NCBI GenBank assembly: GCA_019973155.2
Contig: BPQB01000030.1
Span: 62,001-126,000, forward strand
Direction: 5' to 3'
DNA length: 64,000 nt
Origin: Phanerochaete sordida
Taxonomy: Eukaryota; Basidiomycota; Agaricomycetes; Polyporales; Phanerochaetaceae
Below the pieces are notes generated by a model. The model saw nothing but the letters and a program-made list of their open reading frames with translations, was not told the origin of the DNA and searched no databases. The translations under genes were made by a program, and so were the position numbers. Below are positions 23,772 to 35,157 of the stretch, one piece after another. The stretch's first letter is position 1, and every line of letters starts with the position of its first letter.

Positions 23772-25773
23772 ATGCGTGGCGCAGCTCTTGTCACCGCCCT
23801 TCTCGCTGGGTCCGCCTGCGCGAATGCTGGCTTGAATGTCACCACGACTTGCCACCTCATAGCGAAGGCAATTTCGAACAAGTCTGCGGTCTTTTGGCCA
23901 GGTCAGTCATATTCGATTCCAAGGCGTGTGACCGGACTGACAATAGGGCCAGGAAGCCCTAGTTATACCCAGGATAATCTCCACTGGGCTACGTCCAGTT
24001 CCGATGTGTCTACATGCTCTGTCGAGCCTGGCACCGCTCAGGACGTAGGAAAGATTGTAAGTTCAAATCGCGTCCACGTCTGATGTCGTGGCTCACCATC
24101 TGTCGCAGCTGCAAATCCTCGGAACTACGAAGACGCCCTTCGCTGTGAGTGTGAGATCCGCGCTGCTCGCTCTCAGTTGCCTGACGTACCGCGTTTCAGG
24201 TCAAGGGCGGCGGGCACGCGACCAACGCTGGGTTCTCGTCGACGACCGGCGTGCTGGTCGCGATGAGCCGCTTCAGCAACGTTACCTACAACAGCGCACC
24301 GCAGACCGTTGACTATGGCACCGGCATCATCTGGGACGACGTATACGAGGCCCTCGAGCCTTTCGGAGTGAACATCGTTGGAGGTCGCGTCTCGGGCGTC
24401 GGCGTCGCGGGCTTCAGTCTTGGCGGAGGTCAGTCTTTTTGCGTGGACGATGGCGGCTCGAGCTTGTCTGACGCGAGGCGCGCTGTGCAGGGTACTCTTG
24501 GCTCACCAACCAGCACGGGCTGACGGTGGACAACGTCGCCGGTTTTGAGATCGTTCTGCCGAACGGCCAAGTCACTGAGGTGACGAGGCAGAGCGACGCG
24601 GATCTCTTCTTCAGCGTTCTGGTACGCCTTCCTCGCCGCCGCTACAGGCAAATGGACGCTCACTCCTGTTGTTACAGGGAGGCTACAACAACTTTGTGGG
24701 TGTTATACAGTGTCTGTTTGTTTGTCCTGTTTCTAACGTTAACTTAGGGTATCGTCACACGGATCACCGCCAAAGCTTACCCCCAGGGCCAAGTTTGGGT
24801 GCGCTTTGGGTCGTTCTTCTCGCCGAGGTCCTTCCGCTGACACCTTCGTTCAGGGCGGCATTCGCGTTATCCTGGGAGTCGGGGACAACTGGGATGCTCT
24901 GAACAACGCTACCGCGAAGTTTCAGGCTGAGGTTACGGATCCTAAGGCTCAGATCCTGCCCACATATAACATCTTTGCTGGAACTGTAAGTGCCTCTTAT
25001 CCCGCGTATCTGCCATCGAAGATCTTCACCTGAAGATCTGCGTCAGCCTGCAGCCACTGTCATCATGTTCTACGACGGCACCACTCCTCCTGCGGGCATC
25101 TTCGACGATCTCATGGCGATCCCTGCCGCTCAAGAAGACGTCTCGACGCGTTCGTTCCTGTCGCTCGTTCAGGCGACCCCTAGCAGCTTGACCACTCGGT
25201 GAGCATCGACAACAAACCCTTGTATGGGATCCCACTCAATATTCCCCTAGCGCTGTCTTCAATACCGTGTCGCTGACGACTCTGTCGCCGAGTCTGATGA
25301 GGGCTGTCGTCAACGAGACCCAGGTATGCCGCGTCTCCACCTCTCTCCCCCGCAGCGACTCACCACACCCGCAGTTCTGGGCCGCGAAGCTCACGCCCGC
25401 CTCCGCGAACTTCATCTCGTACGACGTCGAGCCCTTCCTGACGAGCCTCTTCACGCACGGCACGGTGCAAGCGACCGCGTACCCGCCGACGCGCGCGCGC
25501 GGGCTGCTCCCGCTGAACATCTACTACGCGTGGGACCTCGCCGCTGACGATGCGGTTATGCAGGCTGCCATCAAACAGAGCGCGGCGCATTTGAAGGCCG
25601 TCGCGGTCGCCGAGGGGCAGAACGTTGCGGACGCGCCCGTATACGGGAACTACGCCGCGCCTGGGACATCGGTGCAGGACGTGTTCGGGGACAGCCTCCC
25701 CAGGATGCGCAAGACGAAGCAGCGCATCGACCCGCACAACGTCATGGCCCTGGCAGGTGGCTGGAAGGTGTAG
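23772..25773 (+). CDS. Secreted FAD-dependent oxidase, BBE/VAO type, copy B (484 aa)
   Basis: Paralogue of copy A in the same orientation. Exons: 23772-23901, 23953-24056, 24109-24144, 24200-24428, 24491-24621, 24678-24695, 24748-24798, 24854-24985, 25047-25198, 25251-25323, 25375-25773 (1455 nt). All ten introns sit where they do in A and C. The signal peptide is MRGAALVTALLAGSACANA. His96 lies in VKGGGHATN; the flavin loop GGRVSGVGVAGFSLGGG again lacks the second attachment cysteine. The BBE end is VYGNYAAPGTSV with KQRIDPHNVMAL. It is closer to C than to A: exon 9 is 152 bases in both B and C but 167 in A, and the last exon is 399 against 405. The start is the ATG matching MRCTTL of copy A; an upstream in-frame GTG is ignored. 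Confidence 0.93.
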
Positions 25774-25915
25774 GGACACGCTTGTTCTTCAGCCTGCGTC
25801 GGGGGTATATAGGCAGCTCCTGCTTGGATAATGGACATCCTAGATATTATTACAATGCAATAGTGTTAATACAGTACCAAGCCTCGAAAACCACAAGCGC
25901 GATCCAAGACCATCA

Positions 25916-26600
25916 TCAATCCAACTCCGGCCTGCTGTCTGTGGGTAGTGTTGGATCGAGGTAGCTATGATTGCATTTTGTGCAGACGTAGAAGAGGATC
26001 ATCCGCGTTTCTTTTCGTTTTGACTGGTCTTGGAAGATCACAGCACTGTCGAAGATATAAGTAACGTGCGGGTCATGTAATCAAAGTTGGGATTGACGTA
26101 CTCATCGTGCCCACACTGTGGACACACCATCTTCGAATGTGCCTGCAAAGCACCTTTCAGAATCGTATTGGGGGCGACTAGAGTTTCGAACACGCACCAG
26201 TGTTGTGTCGGTCATCAGGTCATGCGTGACACCGACCTGCTCCCTGTGATCCATACGGTGAGCGACACCGCGGGTGCAGCCCAGGCTGCTAGACGCGGCT
26301 TGGGGGTTGAAAGTACACTCACTTTGTCACCGTGAGCAAGTCGTTGCGGTAGACAATCCCATTATCTGACGCTTCGTCAAAGTCGCAGATGCGGCATGCG
26401 TAGACCATGATGCGGCGCTCGGCGTCGGCCTTGGGATAGAGCAGGTTGTTGCATTCTGAGCAGAAGTGTAATGAGGCCTGCGATTGGTCAGCGGGAGTAC
26501 CGAGGTCCAGGGCAAGACGTTATCGAGCGTGCGTCGAGGGCGGACAATGAAGAATATCTCAGCGCGGTTTCAGCGTGGAGAAGGGAGGCATGCGCACCAT
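25916..26600 (-). CDS. RPB9: RNA polymerase II subunit RPB9 (124 aa)
   Basis: Zinc-ribbon subunit of RNA polymerase II, involved in start-site choice, proofreading and TFIIS response. Minus-strand exons: 26598-26600, 26323-26477, 26198-26243, 26102-26142, 25916-26045 (375 nt, 124 aa; yeast has 122). The N-terminal ribbon has FCSECNNLLYP and YACRICDFDEA. The C-terminal ribbon has CPQCGHDD and FYVCTKCNHSY, so all eight zinc cysteines are present. The first coding exon holds only the ATG, followed by a gtgcgc donor and an intron of 120 bases. Without this splice no ATG precedes ASLHFCSECNN in frame. The 3' end is convergent with oxidase B, with 142 bases between stop codons. Confidence 0.93.
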
Positions 26601-26751
26601 GGCTGGCGGAAGTGAAGATGGTGGTCTTGGTCAGAGTGCGTATATGGGCGTCTAAGCGCGTCCCGCATCTTGTCCTCGACGGTCACCTCGTCTCGTGCAC
26701 GCCTGCGTCCGCTGCGCGTCTTCGTCATCCTCCGTCCTCCTGCCCCTTCAG

Positions 26752-28744
26752 ATGTATCTTTCCCTCGTACAAGAATACCGCTATGAGCTCGCCTACACGC
26801 TTCTGGTCATCGCGCGAATCGTCTTCGCCTTCGCGGGCATGGGCTACATACACCCCGACGAATACTTCCAGAATGGCGAAATCACCGCAGGTCACCTTAA
26901 TTGGTCTATTCTAAACGTCTCAGGTTCATTTGGAGTGCTCAGGCAGCGTGTTCGGCCTGCATACACTCAAGACTTGGGAGTGGGACCCGTCGTTCCCTTG
27001 CCGGTCCATCGTTCCACCTGCATTGACCACCGGGGTAGCCTTTAAGATCCTAAATAGGTTCTACGATAGTACGTTGGGGCATGTGTGCCCAATGGATGCC
27101 CATTTCACTCACCGGTTGAAGATGTGTCTCCTGCTCAATTATTCCGCACGGAAAGAGCGTCGTCTCTTCTGGCCTCATTTTACCTGGGTGCGCCCGCATA
27201 TCGCGAGAGCTACTACCCGTACTAAGGATCATGTAGATATATATGTCTACAGTTTTACCCAGCATAATCCTATGCTGGCACTGACCCTCCTCGCATCTTC
27301 ACATGTCATGTTCACGTTCCAGGCGAGACCGTTTTCTAACTCCCATGAGGCCTTCACGCTAGTCCTCGCTTTCAAGCGTCTCAGAAAGCTGACCCAAAGC
27401 GCCACCATAGTGAGCTCAAAGTGCTCTTTTCCATAGACTGTGACTTATGAGGATCTAGACTTCGTTTCAGTGGAACTTAGGCATGCTCGCTGCCATCATC
27501 GTCGAAGGAATGTTCCTCAGAATGACGTTCGCTGCGTTCGCTGCTCCAATCGTGCTAGAAGCACTGGCTCAACTCTTTCAACTAAGCCGGGAAGGCGGTG
27601 CTATCAAATTCACTGCGCTCCTGCGCAACTCGACACCAGCAATATTCTGTGTGGCGGCTGCCTACCTTGTTTACGTCGGGATCGACTCCGTATACTTTAC
27701 GGGCAGCACGGAGCATCCGGTCCTGACGCCATACAATTTCCTGCTCTATAACCTGTCTCCAGAAAATCTTGCACAGCACGGCATACACCCTCGCTGGCTA
27801 CATGTGGCGGTCAACCTTCCCATGATACTGGGACCCTCGTTGTTTGTCGCCGGCGTGTATGCATGCTGGCAGACCTGGCGCGAGGTCCAGACCGTCAAAG
27901 AGAACCCATCCGGGGGCCCTGTTGCCCGCATCAACCGAGGTCAGCTCGGGTTCCCACCTCATGCATGCTCCCCGACTGAACCTTGCATCCCGCAGTGTGC
28001 GCTGGTATCATCATTTTTGCGCTTTCATTACTGTCACTCCAACCTCATCAAGAGCCCCGCTTCCTCGTGCCGCTCGTATTTCCTACGACCTTGCTCGTTG
28101 CGAATAGTGGTGTCATCGAGCGGCTGGGCACTACTTTCTGGGTTAGTCCATTCAGCATCCGGGTTAGTCGGAAGTACGGCAACTTACGCCCATGCGCAGG
28201 TCACGACGGCGGTGTTCAATTTCGCATTGGCTGTGGTGTTCGGAATTCTGCACCAAGGCGGCGTCGTGCCATCGCTCTTCCGCGTACACGAGTTGATGTC
28301 GCAGAGCAATCACAGCAGCGCAATCGTCTATTGGAAGACGTACATGCCCCCGAGACACTTGCTTGCCATCCCCGAAGCCGGTGCGTCCCGCTAAATTTGT
28401 CTACAGCGCTCAGCGCTGACACCTTTCTTGCAGATGTGCAAGCAGGGCGGGTTTTCATCACCGACCTCGCCGGCGAGGACGCTGATGCGGTGCCCTCTGT
28501 CCTTTCCTCGCTCCCGTCCGGCGATGGCAGGACCGATGTGTATCTCGTGACACCACCCTTTGCAGCTCGGAGCCTTGATCAGCGAACGGCGGACTGTTTG
28601 AAGCTAGATAAAAGGATATTCCCTCACCTCGATTTGGACCACATTCCGGAGAGCGTAGAAATGGGGTGGAGAGAAGGACTCAGCCTTGGGATTTACCTTG
28701 CAGAACTGGAATGTCTAAAGGCTGCTGGAGATCCTTTGTCCTAG
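26752..28744 (+). CDS. SMP3: GPI mannosyltransferase 4 (SMP3/PIG-Z, GT22), about 570 aa
   Basis: ER multipass enzyme that adds the fourth mannose to GPI-anchor precursors. Exons as read: 26752-26890, 26943-27409, 27471-27939, 27996-28141, 28200-28380, 28434-28744 (1713 nt). GT22 marks: GYIHPDEYFQNGEITAG with the luminal HPDE motif, VFGLHTLKTWEWDPSFPCRS, TFQARPFSNSHEA, FLRMTFAAFAAP, and HQEPRFLVPLVFP near the end of the membrane region. The last exon is a soluble C-terminal part. The stretch 27051-27250 is open but does not look like the family, so an unrecognised intron may lie inside exon 2. The divergent RPB9 start is 152 bases upstream. Confidence 0.88.
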
Positions 28745-29347
28745 TGCGATTCAATGGTGAGTGCTCTATCTCCTTGCTGTGAAGCAGTGCGAAGTCTAAA
28801 GCGCCTGTGCGTGCGTAGTATCCCTGGCAGATTCTCCGGACGCGTGGTATGTGCTACGTCACCTATCTCTTTGACAGGTGTTGACGAATTTCCGTGTGTT
28901 CGCAGTAAACATGCCGTGTGATCGAAGCGTCATATTAGGCTGTCGAGGATCGCGTCACCGCTGGATAACGGGCTGCGAGGATCTGCATGTGCATGCATCT
29001 GCCCGAACACGCGACGTACCTATGCAACGTTCGCTCTCGAGAACCCCGTATCGTTGCACCCTGCACGCCCCACGCCACCGACTCAATGCTCAGCCCTGTC
29101 CCCTGGGACTTCGCGGTGCGTTCCGGCCACACATGCCGCCGCGAGGCGTAATATCGGATGCGCGTGTTTCCGTTTTGCGAGCTCTATCGTGGCATCGCGC
29201 GCAGCGTAGAACGGCCGCGGTCGCCCTACAAGGCTCGGCCGTACCTGTGGTCCATCGCCGCGAGGCGTCGCCTGGACGTCACTGATACTGGTGCCTTCTC
29301 AGCCATGTTTGCCTGCCCTGGTAAGACGCCGATGTTCGAATACTAAT
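28745..29347. other. Intergenic, 0.6 kb
   Basis: This is the 3' flank of SMP3 and the promoter of the first BTB gene. No coding exon or repeat is recognised. Confidence 0.5.
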
Positions 29348-30799
29348 ATGACGATGCTGCCCCCAGACAGCTCTCCTTTCCTCACCACCATGTCGCCCGC
29401 CATGTCCACCAAGTCGCGCAGACAGTCGTCCTCTCAGTCATCCCAGTCATCTCGCTCGTCCCGTGCGTCGGGCTCGGGCTCCTCATCGTCACGATCCGCG
29501 TCGTCCTCGGCGCCGTCCAGTCTCCCGACCCCTCCCGCCCCCGCCTCGCTCTCCGAGCACGAAAAGCAGCCCATCGTCGCGGACGCATCCGCCCTCTTCC
29601 GGCCGCCAGGGCTACTTTGGACAAGCCCGTCTCTCTTCCCCTCGCCCTGGGACCAGTCGGGGAAAACGTGGGCTAGCCCGATCCCCCTCGACGGGCAGCA
29701 TCCCCTGGCGTCGCCGTCTCCGGTATCAGAAGCCCCCGAGCCCGAAGCCCTCGACGCACCCTCCTCGCCCGCATCCCTCTATGACGAGGCGTCGCGCCCG
29801 CCCTCGCCCGCCGCCAGCTACGCGTCGCGCGAGAGCACCGACTCCGGCGTCGTCCTCGACGCACGCTCGAAGGCATCCCACGTCACCAGCCTGAGCATCC
29901 CGCCCTCGCCCGCGCTCCTCCGGCCGCCGACACCGCCGGCGCCGCTCACACTCGGCGCCCCGTGGTTCTGCCACGCACCCGTCCCGAGCAAGCCTATTTC
30001 ACTGCTCGGTCGCCAGCCGAAGGCGACACGTCACAGCCAGTTCTACTTTACGGACGACCTGGTGACGTTGAACGTGAGTCATGATGTAATTATGAAATCG
30101 TCCGCGGAGGCTCAAATATTTTGGGTCGCAGGTGGACGGATGCCTCTTCAGGGTGCACCAATGTATCCTGGAACGGGAATCGACGTACTTCAGGAGGCTC
30201 TTCGCTCGGGAGGTGGGGCAAGGGTTCTCGGACGAGACGGCCATCGAGCTGCCGCAGGTCACAGTCGAGGCGTTCGAGATCCTGCTGCGGTTCGTCTACT
30301 TCGGGTATGTCTTGTCTCTTCTCGCTCCGGCCCAGCTAACCCTGATCGTAGGACACACGAGCCTGCCGCGTGCCCCATGGAAGACTGGATCTCGCTCCTC
30401 GCCGCCGCGACGGCACTCACATTCCCCGCGCTGCGCGAGCGTGCGCTCGCGGAGCTCGAAGACCCCAGCTCGAGCCTCGACGCGCTCGACCGCCTGCTGC
30501 TCGCGGACCGCTACGACGTCGCGCGCTGGCGCGTGCCCGCGTACGTCGCGCTCTGCATGCGCGAGCACCCGCTGCAGGAGTCCGAGGCCGCGCTGCTCGG
30601 CGTCAAGGTCGCGTCGCAGGTCGCGCAGGCTCGCGAGCGCGTGCTGCTCGACATGCTCCTGCAGGCGCAGAGCCCGCCGCGGCGCGACAAGGCGGGCAGC
30701 GCTGCCCGCGCACCGCTCTGCAAGGACGTGCGCAGGGTCGAGCGCATCGTCGAGGACGTGTTTGGGATGAGCGGTGTCGCCGTGCCGCACAGGTCGTAG
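29348..30799 (+). CDS. BTB/POZ-domain protein with Ser/Pro-rich N-terminus (448 aa)
   Basis: Exons 29348-30073, 30132-30304 and 30352-30799 give 1347 nt. Residues 1-230 are low-complexity Ser/Pro/Ala. The BTB fold starts at FYFTDDLVTLNVDGCLFRVH and continues CILERESTYFRRLF, then IELPQVTVEAFEILLRFVYFG. An Ala/Leu-rich helical region follows (LLAAATALTFPALRERALAEL, DRLLLADRYDVARW). This architecture is one of a large, expanded Agaricomycete family. BTB domains mediate dimerisation and often recruit cullin-3; no BACK, Kelch or DNA-binding domain is visible, so the role is open. The start could also be the ATG 42 bases downstream. Confidence 0.85.
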   Translation: MTMLPPDSSPFLTTMSPAMSTKSRRQSSSQSSQSSRSSRASGSGSSSSRSASSSAPSSLPTPPAPASLSEHEKQPIVADASALFRPPGLLWTSPSLFPSPWDQSGKTWASPIPLDGQHPLASPSPVSEAPEPEALDAPSSPASLYDEASRPPSPAASYASRESTDSGVVLDARSKASHVTSLSIPPSPALLRPPTPPAPLTLGAPWFCHAPVPSKPISLLGRQPKATRHSQFYFTDDLVTLNVSHDVIMKSSAEAQIFWVAGGRMPLQGAPMYPGTGIDVLQEALRSGGGARVLGRDGHRAAAGHSRGVRDPAAVRLLRVCLVSSRSGPANPDRRTHEPAACPMEDWISLLAAATALTFPALRERALAELEDPSSSLDALDRLLLADRYDVARWRVPAYVALCMREHPLQESEAALLGVKVASQVAQARERVLLDMLLQAQSPPRRDKAGSAARAPLCKDVRRVERIVEDVFGMSGVAVPHRS

Positions 30800-31634
30800 C
30801 GAGCAACCGGTGCTTCACGGAAATGAGGGCTGCGGGCATCATGCACGTGCACATTATCTCCTGTAGGATACTTCACGATTGAGCAGCGTATACTTGTGCT
30901 CTAATTACCATTAGCATTTATCGGAGCCCGTTCGGCATTCGACTGCAGTTGTGAGCAAGTGTGAGTCTCCGCTGCCGCCGAAGAACAATTGTTGCAGAAC
31001 GCGATCCGTTGTCATGTTCTCAGACCGCAGTTTTTGAACATTGAACTCTCCGTCTTATCGTTTATTGTTCGTCGGCTGTGAGCTTCTGCGTTCTCAGCGA
31101 GGTGGTGGTGAGGAGAGGCTTCCCGTCTTGCCTAGGCCGTCTGAAATTGGATCCGAAATGGTCAGAAAATGCTGGAAATAATCTGACTGCACCCGGTCAG
31201 ATCTTCCGTCAGATCTCGGGTGTCTCCGCGGCTACGTCAATTTCCCCGCATTTGGTCTGGAATGTCGTCAGACGGTCTGTCACGATGTTCTCTGTGGTAA
31301 TCCGCTTTGCTCGCGCTCTCTCGTCTACTTACTCGAACATGCCCAGAAATTACGTGCAAAATACGCGACCGGAGACACATAAGAAATGGCAGAATGGGCA
31401 CGAGAAATCGTTGAAACAAGCAAAGCCTAGATGGTCCGTAGAATTAAATAGAACGAGGCTCGAAACGGCTGGAACGTGACACGGCCAGCTGGGAGGAGAG
31501 CAGTCACGCGAGTGATACCAGTCTGGAGCGAGGTGGCTATATAAACCCTGCTCGACACCCGCCTCCATCCGCAGTCTCCTCGCTACCACCTCCACACCGC
31601 ACACGACAACAGCAACGCCCTCCGAGCGTCGACG
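30800..31634. other. Intergenic, 0.8 kb
   Basis: No coding exon is seen. A TATA box (tatataaa, 31538-31545) lies 90 bases before the next ATG. Confidence 0.55.
31538..31545 (+). promoter_or_regulatory. TATA box of the HABP4/Stf2-like gene
   Basis: The consensus tatataaa lies 90 bases upstream of the ATG at 31635. Confidence 0.6.
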
Positions 31635-32176
31635 ATGACCCGCACCGAGCGCTCGACCTCGCCGCGCGCGATCCTCAAGGACCGCTCCGTGCCCCGCAAC
31701 GCGATGGGCCACGAGCTCAAGAAGGACGGCGCCGGCCCCCACAACTGGGGCTCCCTCCGCCTCGAGCAGGAGCTCGAGGAGGGCGCCGACTTTGACGAGC
31801 GCGACGAGGACGAAGACGGAGGTGCGTCCCCCGCGCGTCGCTCCAGACCGCCGCGCGTGCTCATCCGCCACCAGCCGCGCCGCCGCCCGAGCCCAAGGCC
31901 AAGGACGCCCCGCCCCGCCGCCAGTCCGTCACCCTCACCGAAGAGGAGAAGAGGCAGGCTGCAGATGTCCGCAAGAACGCCCTCAAGTCGCCAGGTGTGT
32001 CCTTACTTGCGAGACGGCGCCCCCCTGAGACTGACTCGGCCTCCGCAGACGTGGACCTGGCCGCCATCGCGCGCTCTTCCCACGCCGTCTCCCATACTAC
32101 CGATGTGAGCCCTTTCTGAACCCTCGAAGCCTTCCCGCTGCTCACACGCCCGTCGCAGGACAAGAACTCCCCTTAA
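31635..32176 (+). CDS. Small HABP4/PAI-RBP1 or Stf2-like protein (126 aa)
   Basis: Exons 31635-31821, 31875-31994, 32049-32104 and 32159-32176 (381 nt). The N-terminus MTRTERSTSPRAILKDRS leads to MGHELKKDGAGPHNWGSL. This carries the KKxGxGxxNWG block shared by yeast Stf2/Tma10 and by hyaluronan/mRNA-binding proteins. An acidic stretch (ELEEGADFDERDEDEDGG) and a charged helix (TLTEEEKRQAADVRKNALKS) follow. Family members bind ribosomes or RNA and rise in quiescence or dehydration stress; whether that holds here is inference. The strong TATA box fits a stress-inducible gene. The last exon is 18 bases (DKNSP-stop). Confidence 0.75.
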
Positions 32177-33705
32177 TTTATTGGGACACAGAATAGAACA
32201 CAGCTGTATAATAGGGCCATATCTGACGCCGCGCAACATCGCATGTACTTGTACACTACAAATCCAATTGAATGCTCGCAGAGAATCGCACCAGTATAGC
32301 CCAGCTTTCCGACTTGCGTCGCCGCGGCTGCTGGTGCGAACGCGCAGTCAGGTGGTGCGACGAGCACGTCATACTCATCACCTGCGAGTGCCAGTAAGTC
32401 CGAAGGAACTCAATCCGACAGAGAATGGCTGAGACGCCACGAGCCCATTCAGTGTGCAGGGTTCCATCAGCCCGCCCAGGTTCGCGAGAAGGTGACCTTC
32501 GCAGGCGGATGAGCTTCCCGGGGGCTGTCTCTGCGCTGTTTTGTTGGATACCCTCTACTATGCCGGTCACTGTACTGCGAATTGCGTGCGCGTGAGCAGT
32601 AGTGGGCCACGAATGTTGGAAGTGTGGCGCATTCGGTGATTTGGACGCCTCGCGGGCATGGCACGAACTCCACTGTGTGTATTAGCGGCGAAAAGAGCGC
32701 ATATACGGACCGCGTGCGAAGTTTGTGCATCGTAGCGGCCTGCTATAGGCAACGCTTTGCGGTCGTGAGCCTACAAACGACAAAAGATGGATGCAACTAA
32801 CTACGCCAACATAAGCTCATGACACGCATCAGGAGCCTCGTCAGTCTCCAGAAACTCGAGAGCAGCGAAGATGAGACCTGGAGAGGAGAGTTCAAAGAGA
32901 GGATAGAAAATAACAGTATCCAAGGCAGAGAGGATCATGATAGAAAGTGCTCGAGGTGAAGGGGAATGGTGTAAGGAAAAGACTGCGCGCGCTGGTCCGA
33001 CAGAGGGCTGACGGAGGGCATAGTATTAGCAGATTCCACTTGTATAGACCCCAAATGCGACCAACAAGTCGAATGCACTCGATATTCCACGGGTGAGGAA
33101 CCCGAGTTTCGAGGCGGACGCCGTCTAGGGTATAGGCCGAGCGCGGATTCATGCTTGGGTGAGAATGGTCGTCGTACAAGGACCGGTGGACGAACCATGC
33201 GATGATGGGCCGGCGAAGCGTGCCGGTCTGCGGCTGCGTTCGCCATGGAGGGCACGGTATCGATATCTGTGTGCGCGCGAGTGTATGTACTCGTGATAGG
33301 ACGAGATTGGGTGGCGGCTCGGGTGAGAATATTTTGCAGCCATCTGTATAAGGAGCGCGCAGGTAGGGTAGGCAGCGGAGGCATCGTGAAAGCGGACGAT
33401 ATGAGGTGGCACGCGTTCAGATGATCGTTGTAGATTCGTATGCTGCTGGTGCGATCATAGACGGCAACTCGTGTGCAAGCAGGGCTACGGCGACAAGAGT
33501 GTAGACTTCTCCGGGAAGGATTGTCGTGGACCACTCGAAGGGGGCGCCCATGACCGTGGTAATACCCGGCATGCGCTGAATAGACAACCTAGCAATGCAT
33601 TAAAATCATAGCAAAGACAGAGCAAATATATATACAGAAAACCCTCACAGACACCGAGAGAACAAACCACCAGCCAGCTCCGCGGCAACCCAGAGTGGAT
33701 CCCGC
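32177..33705. other. Gene-poor stretch, 1.5 kb
   Basis: A minus-strand frame at 32935-33534 is open for 199 codons. It has no recognisable domain, no clear signal or membrane segment and only a GTG at its head. I do not call it a gene. Confidence 0.4.
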
Positions 33706-34812
33706 TCAATCCGTCTTCACCCTCTCGTACCCCTGGGGCTTCCCGCCCCATCCGAACCAGCTCCCTCTGTTGGTCGGCGGCGGCGGCCGCTCCGCGTCGG
33801 GCGACATGAGCCCCTCGCTCTCCATGTCGCTCGGGATCTCGACCTCCTCGAACCGCCCGTTCCCGCCGGTGCGCTCGCGGAGCGACGACGACGACGACGT
33901 GCGCGAGTGCGCGTCTGCGGGCGGGAACGCCTGCGGCGGCGCGGCGTCGTAGCCCTTCAAGCCGGGATGCGCCTCGAGCGCGGCGAGCTCCGCCTCGAGC
34001 TGGCGGCGGCGCTCGAGCACGGACGCCGAGCTCTGCATGCGGCTCGGGCCCGCGGGCGGCGTGTCCATCGCCTCCTCGGCCGCGGCCGCGCTCTCGCGCG
34101 CGGACGTCTTCGCTTGCGCCATCAGCCCCGCGCCCGCCGCGACGACCGCGGGGCCGTAGCTGCGCCAGAACGTCTGCACGAGCTGCGCGGGGCCCGACAG
34201 CGGGTCCGAGAGCGTCGGGGGCGCGCCCGCGTGCACCGCCGCCTCGCCCGTGAGCCCGCCCTCGTCGAGCGCGTCGGGCCGGGCGTCGCCGCCGGCGCTG
34301 GGGCCCGTCGAGGCGACGACGTGCGACCAGAGGTTGCGGACCACGCGCTGGAGGTAGTTGTAGACGTAGTTCTTGAGCTTTGTGAGCGCGGAGTCGATCT
34401 CGGTTTCGTGCGAGGCGAAGAAGGGTTGGATGTGCATCGCGTAGAGGTAGGATGCGCCTGCGGTCTGCGGGAGCGCGAGCCAGAGGAGGAAGAGCGTCTT
34501 CACGGGGTAGTAGAATGGAATCCTGGGAGATCGGAGGTGAGTGGACGACGCGGAACGTGTGGCGTGGCACGCACCAGAAGATCAGCCACTCGCCAACGTA
34601 CTCTACTGCGACGATGCAGCCTAGGACGCTCCAATACATGAGCCATCGCTCGAGTTCCTCCTCAGACGCGGGACGTTGTGAGAGGGTCTTGTACGACGCA
34701 TAGCCAGGATAGAGGAAGACACAAACGGCACTGTATTGTCGTGAACTCCATCCTGTACGTGTATGCACAGTCTTACACACCTAATGAGCCGGAATAAAAG
34801 GTAGAATAGCAT
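33706..34812 (-). CDS. REEP/Yop1 (TB2/DP1/HVA22) family ER-shaping protein (334 aa)
   Basis: Hairpin membrane protein that curves tubular ER. Minus-strand exons: 34781-34812, 34575-34730, 33706-34522 (1005 nt). N-terminal motifs: MLFYLLFRLISAVCVFLYPGYASYKTL, then ERWLMYWSVLGCIVAVEYV and WIPFYYPVKTLFLLWLALPQT, the classic TB2/DP1 order. HIQPFFASHETEID starts a cytosolic tail with Ala-rich and Arg/Glu-rich helices (LERRRQLEAELAAL) ending GWGGKPQGYERVKTD. With 334 residues it is longer than Yop1 (about 180) and resembles the REEP1-4 / fission yeast Rop1 branch. The N-terminal splice is supported by restored VCVFLYPGY. It is divergent from the CYP40 gene. Confidence 0.9.
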
Positions 34813-35157
34813 GGTGAAGTGGTCGTAAGAGCAACACGAGGTGCTGTGCGCGGCACCTGCGGCGCGCAACCGTCATTATATGGGCGCTAGAAGGGCGACA
34901 TAGCATGCGCTTACCGGAAGCTTACCGCGCTGGTGCTCACTTCAAACATTGTCTTATTCTGTCACTGATCCAATAAGCACCGTAAGCTTTTACTGTTACC
35001 TTCAATACAACGCGTGTACCCGAGACACTTTGCGTGACTGCAGCGCCGCGCTCGCGGCGGCCAGGAACATTCTCGCAACTTCCCGCTGCCTGGACGCCGT
35101 TTGGCTTTAAAGCATGCAGCCTCCGACGTCCCACGCTAGAAGACCACCATATCCAGC
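34813..35157. promoter_or_regulatory. Divergent promoter, REEP-like / CYP40
   Basis: 345 bases between two opposite start codons. No exon and no clear TATA box are seen. Confidence 0.5.

Noticed and set aside
27051..27250. Reading this part of SMP3 as certainly coding
   Set aside because: The frame is open and total phase closes, but the translation does not resemble the family here. I kept it in the model only with a stated doubt.
32935..33534. A 199-codon minus-strand frame
   Set aside because: It has only a GTG at its head, no recognisable motif and no promoter signal; the composition of the translation looks random.
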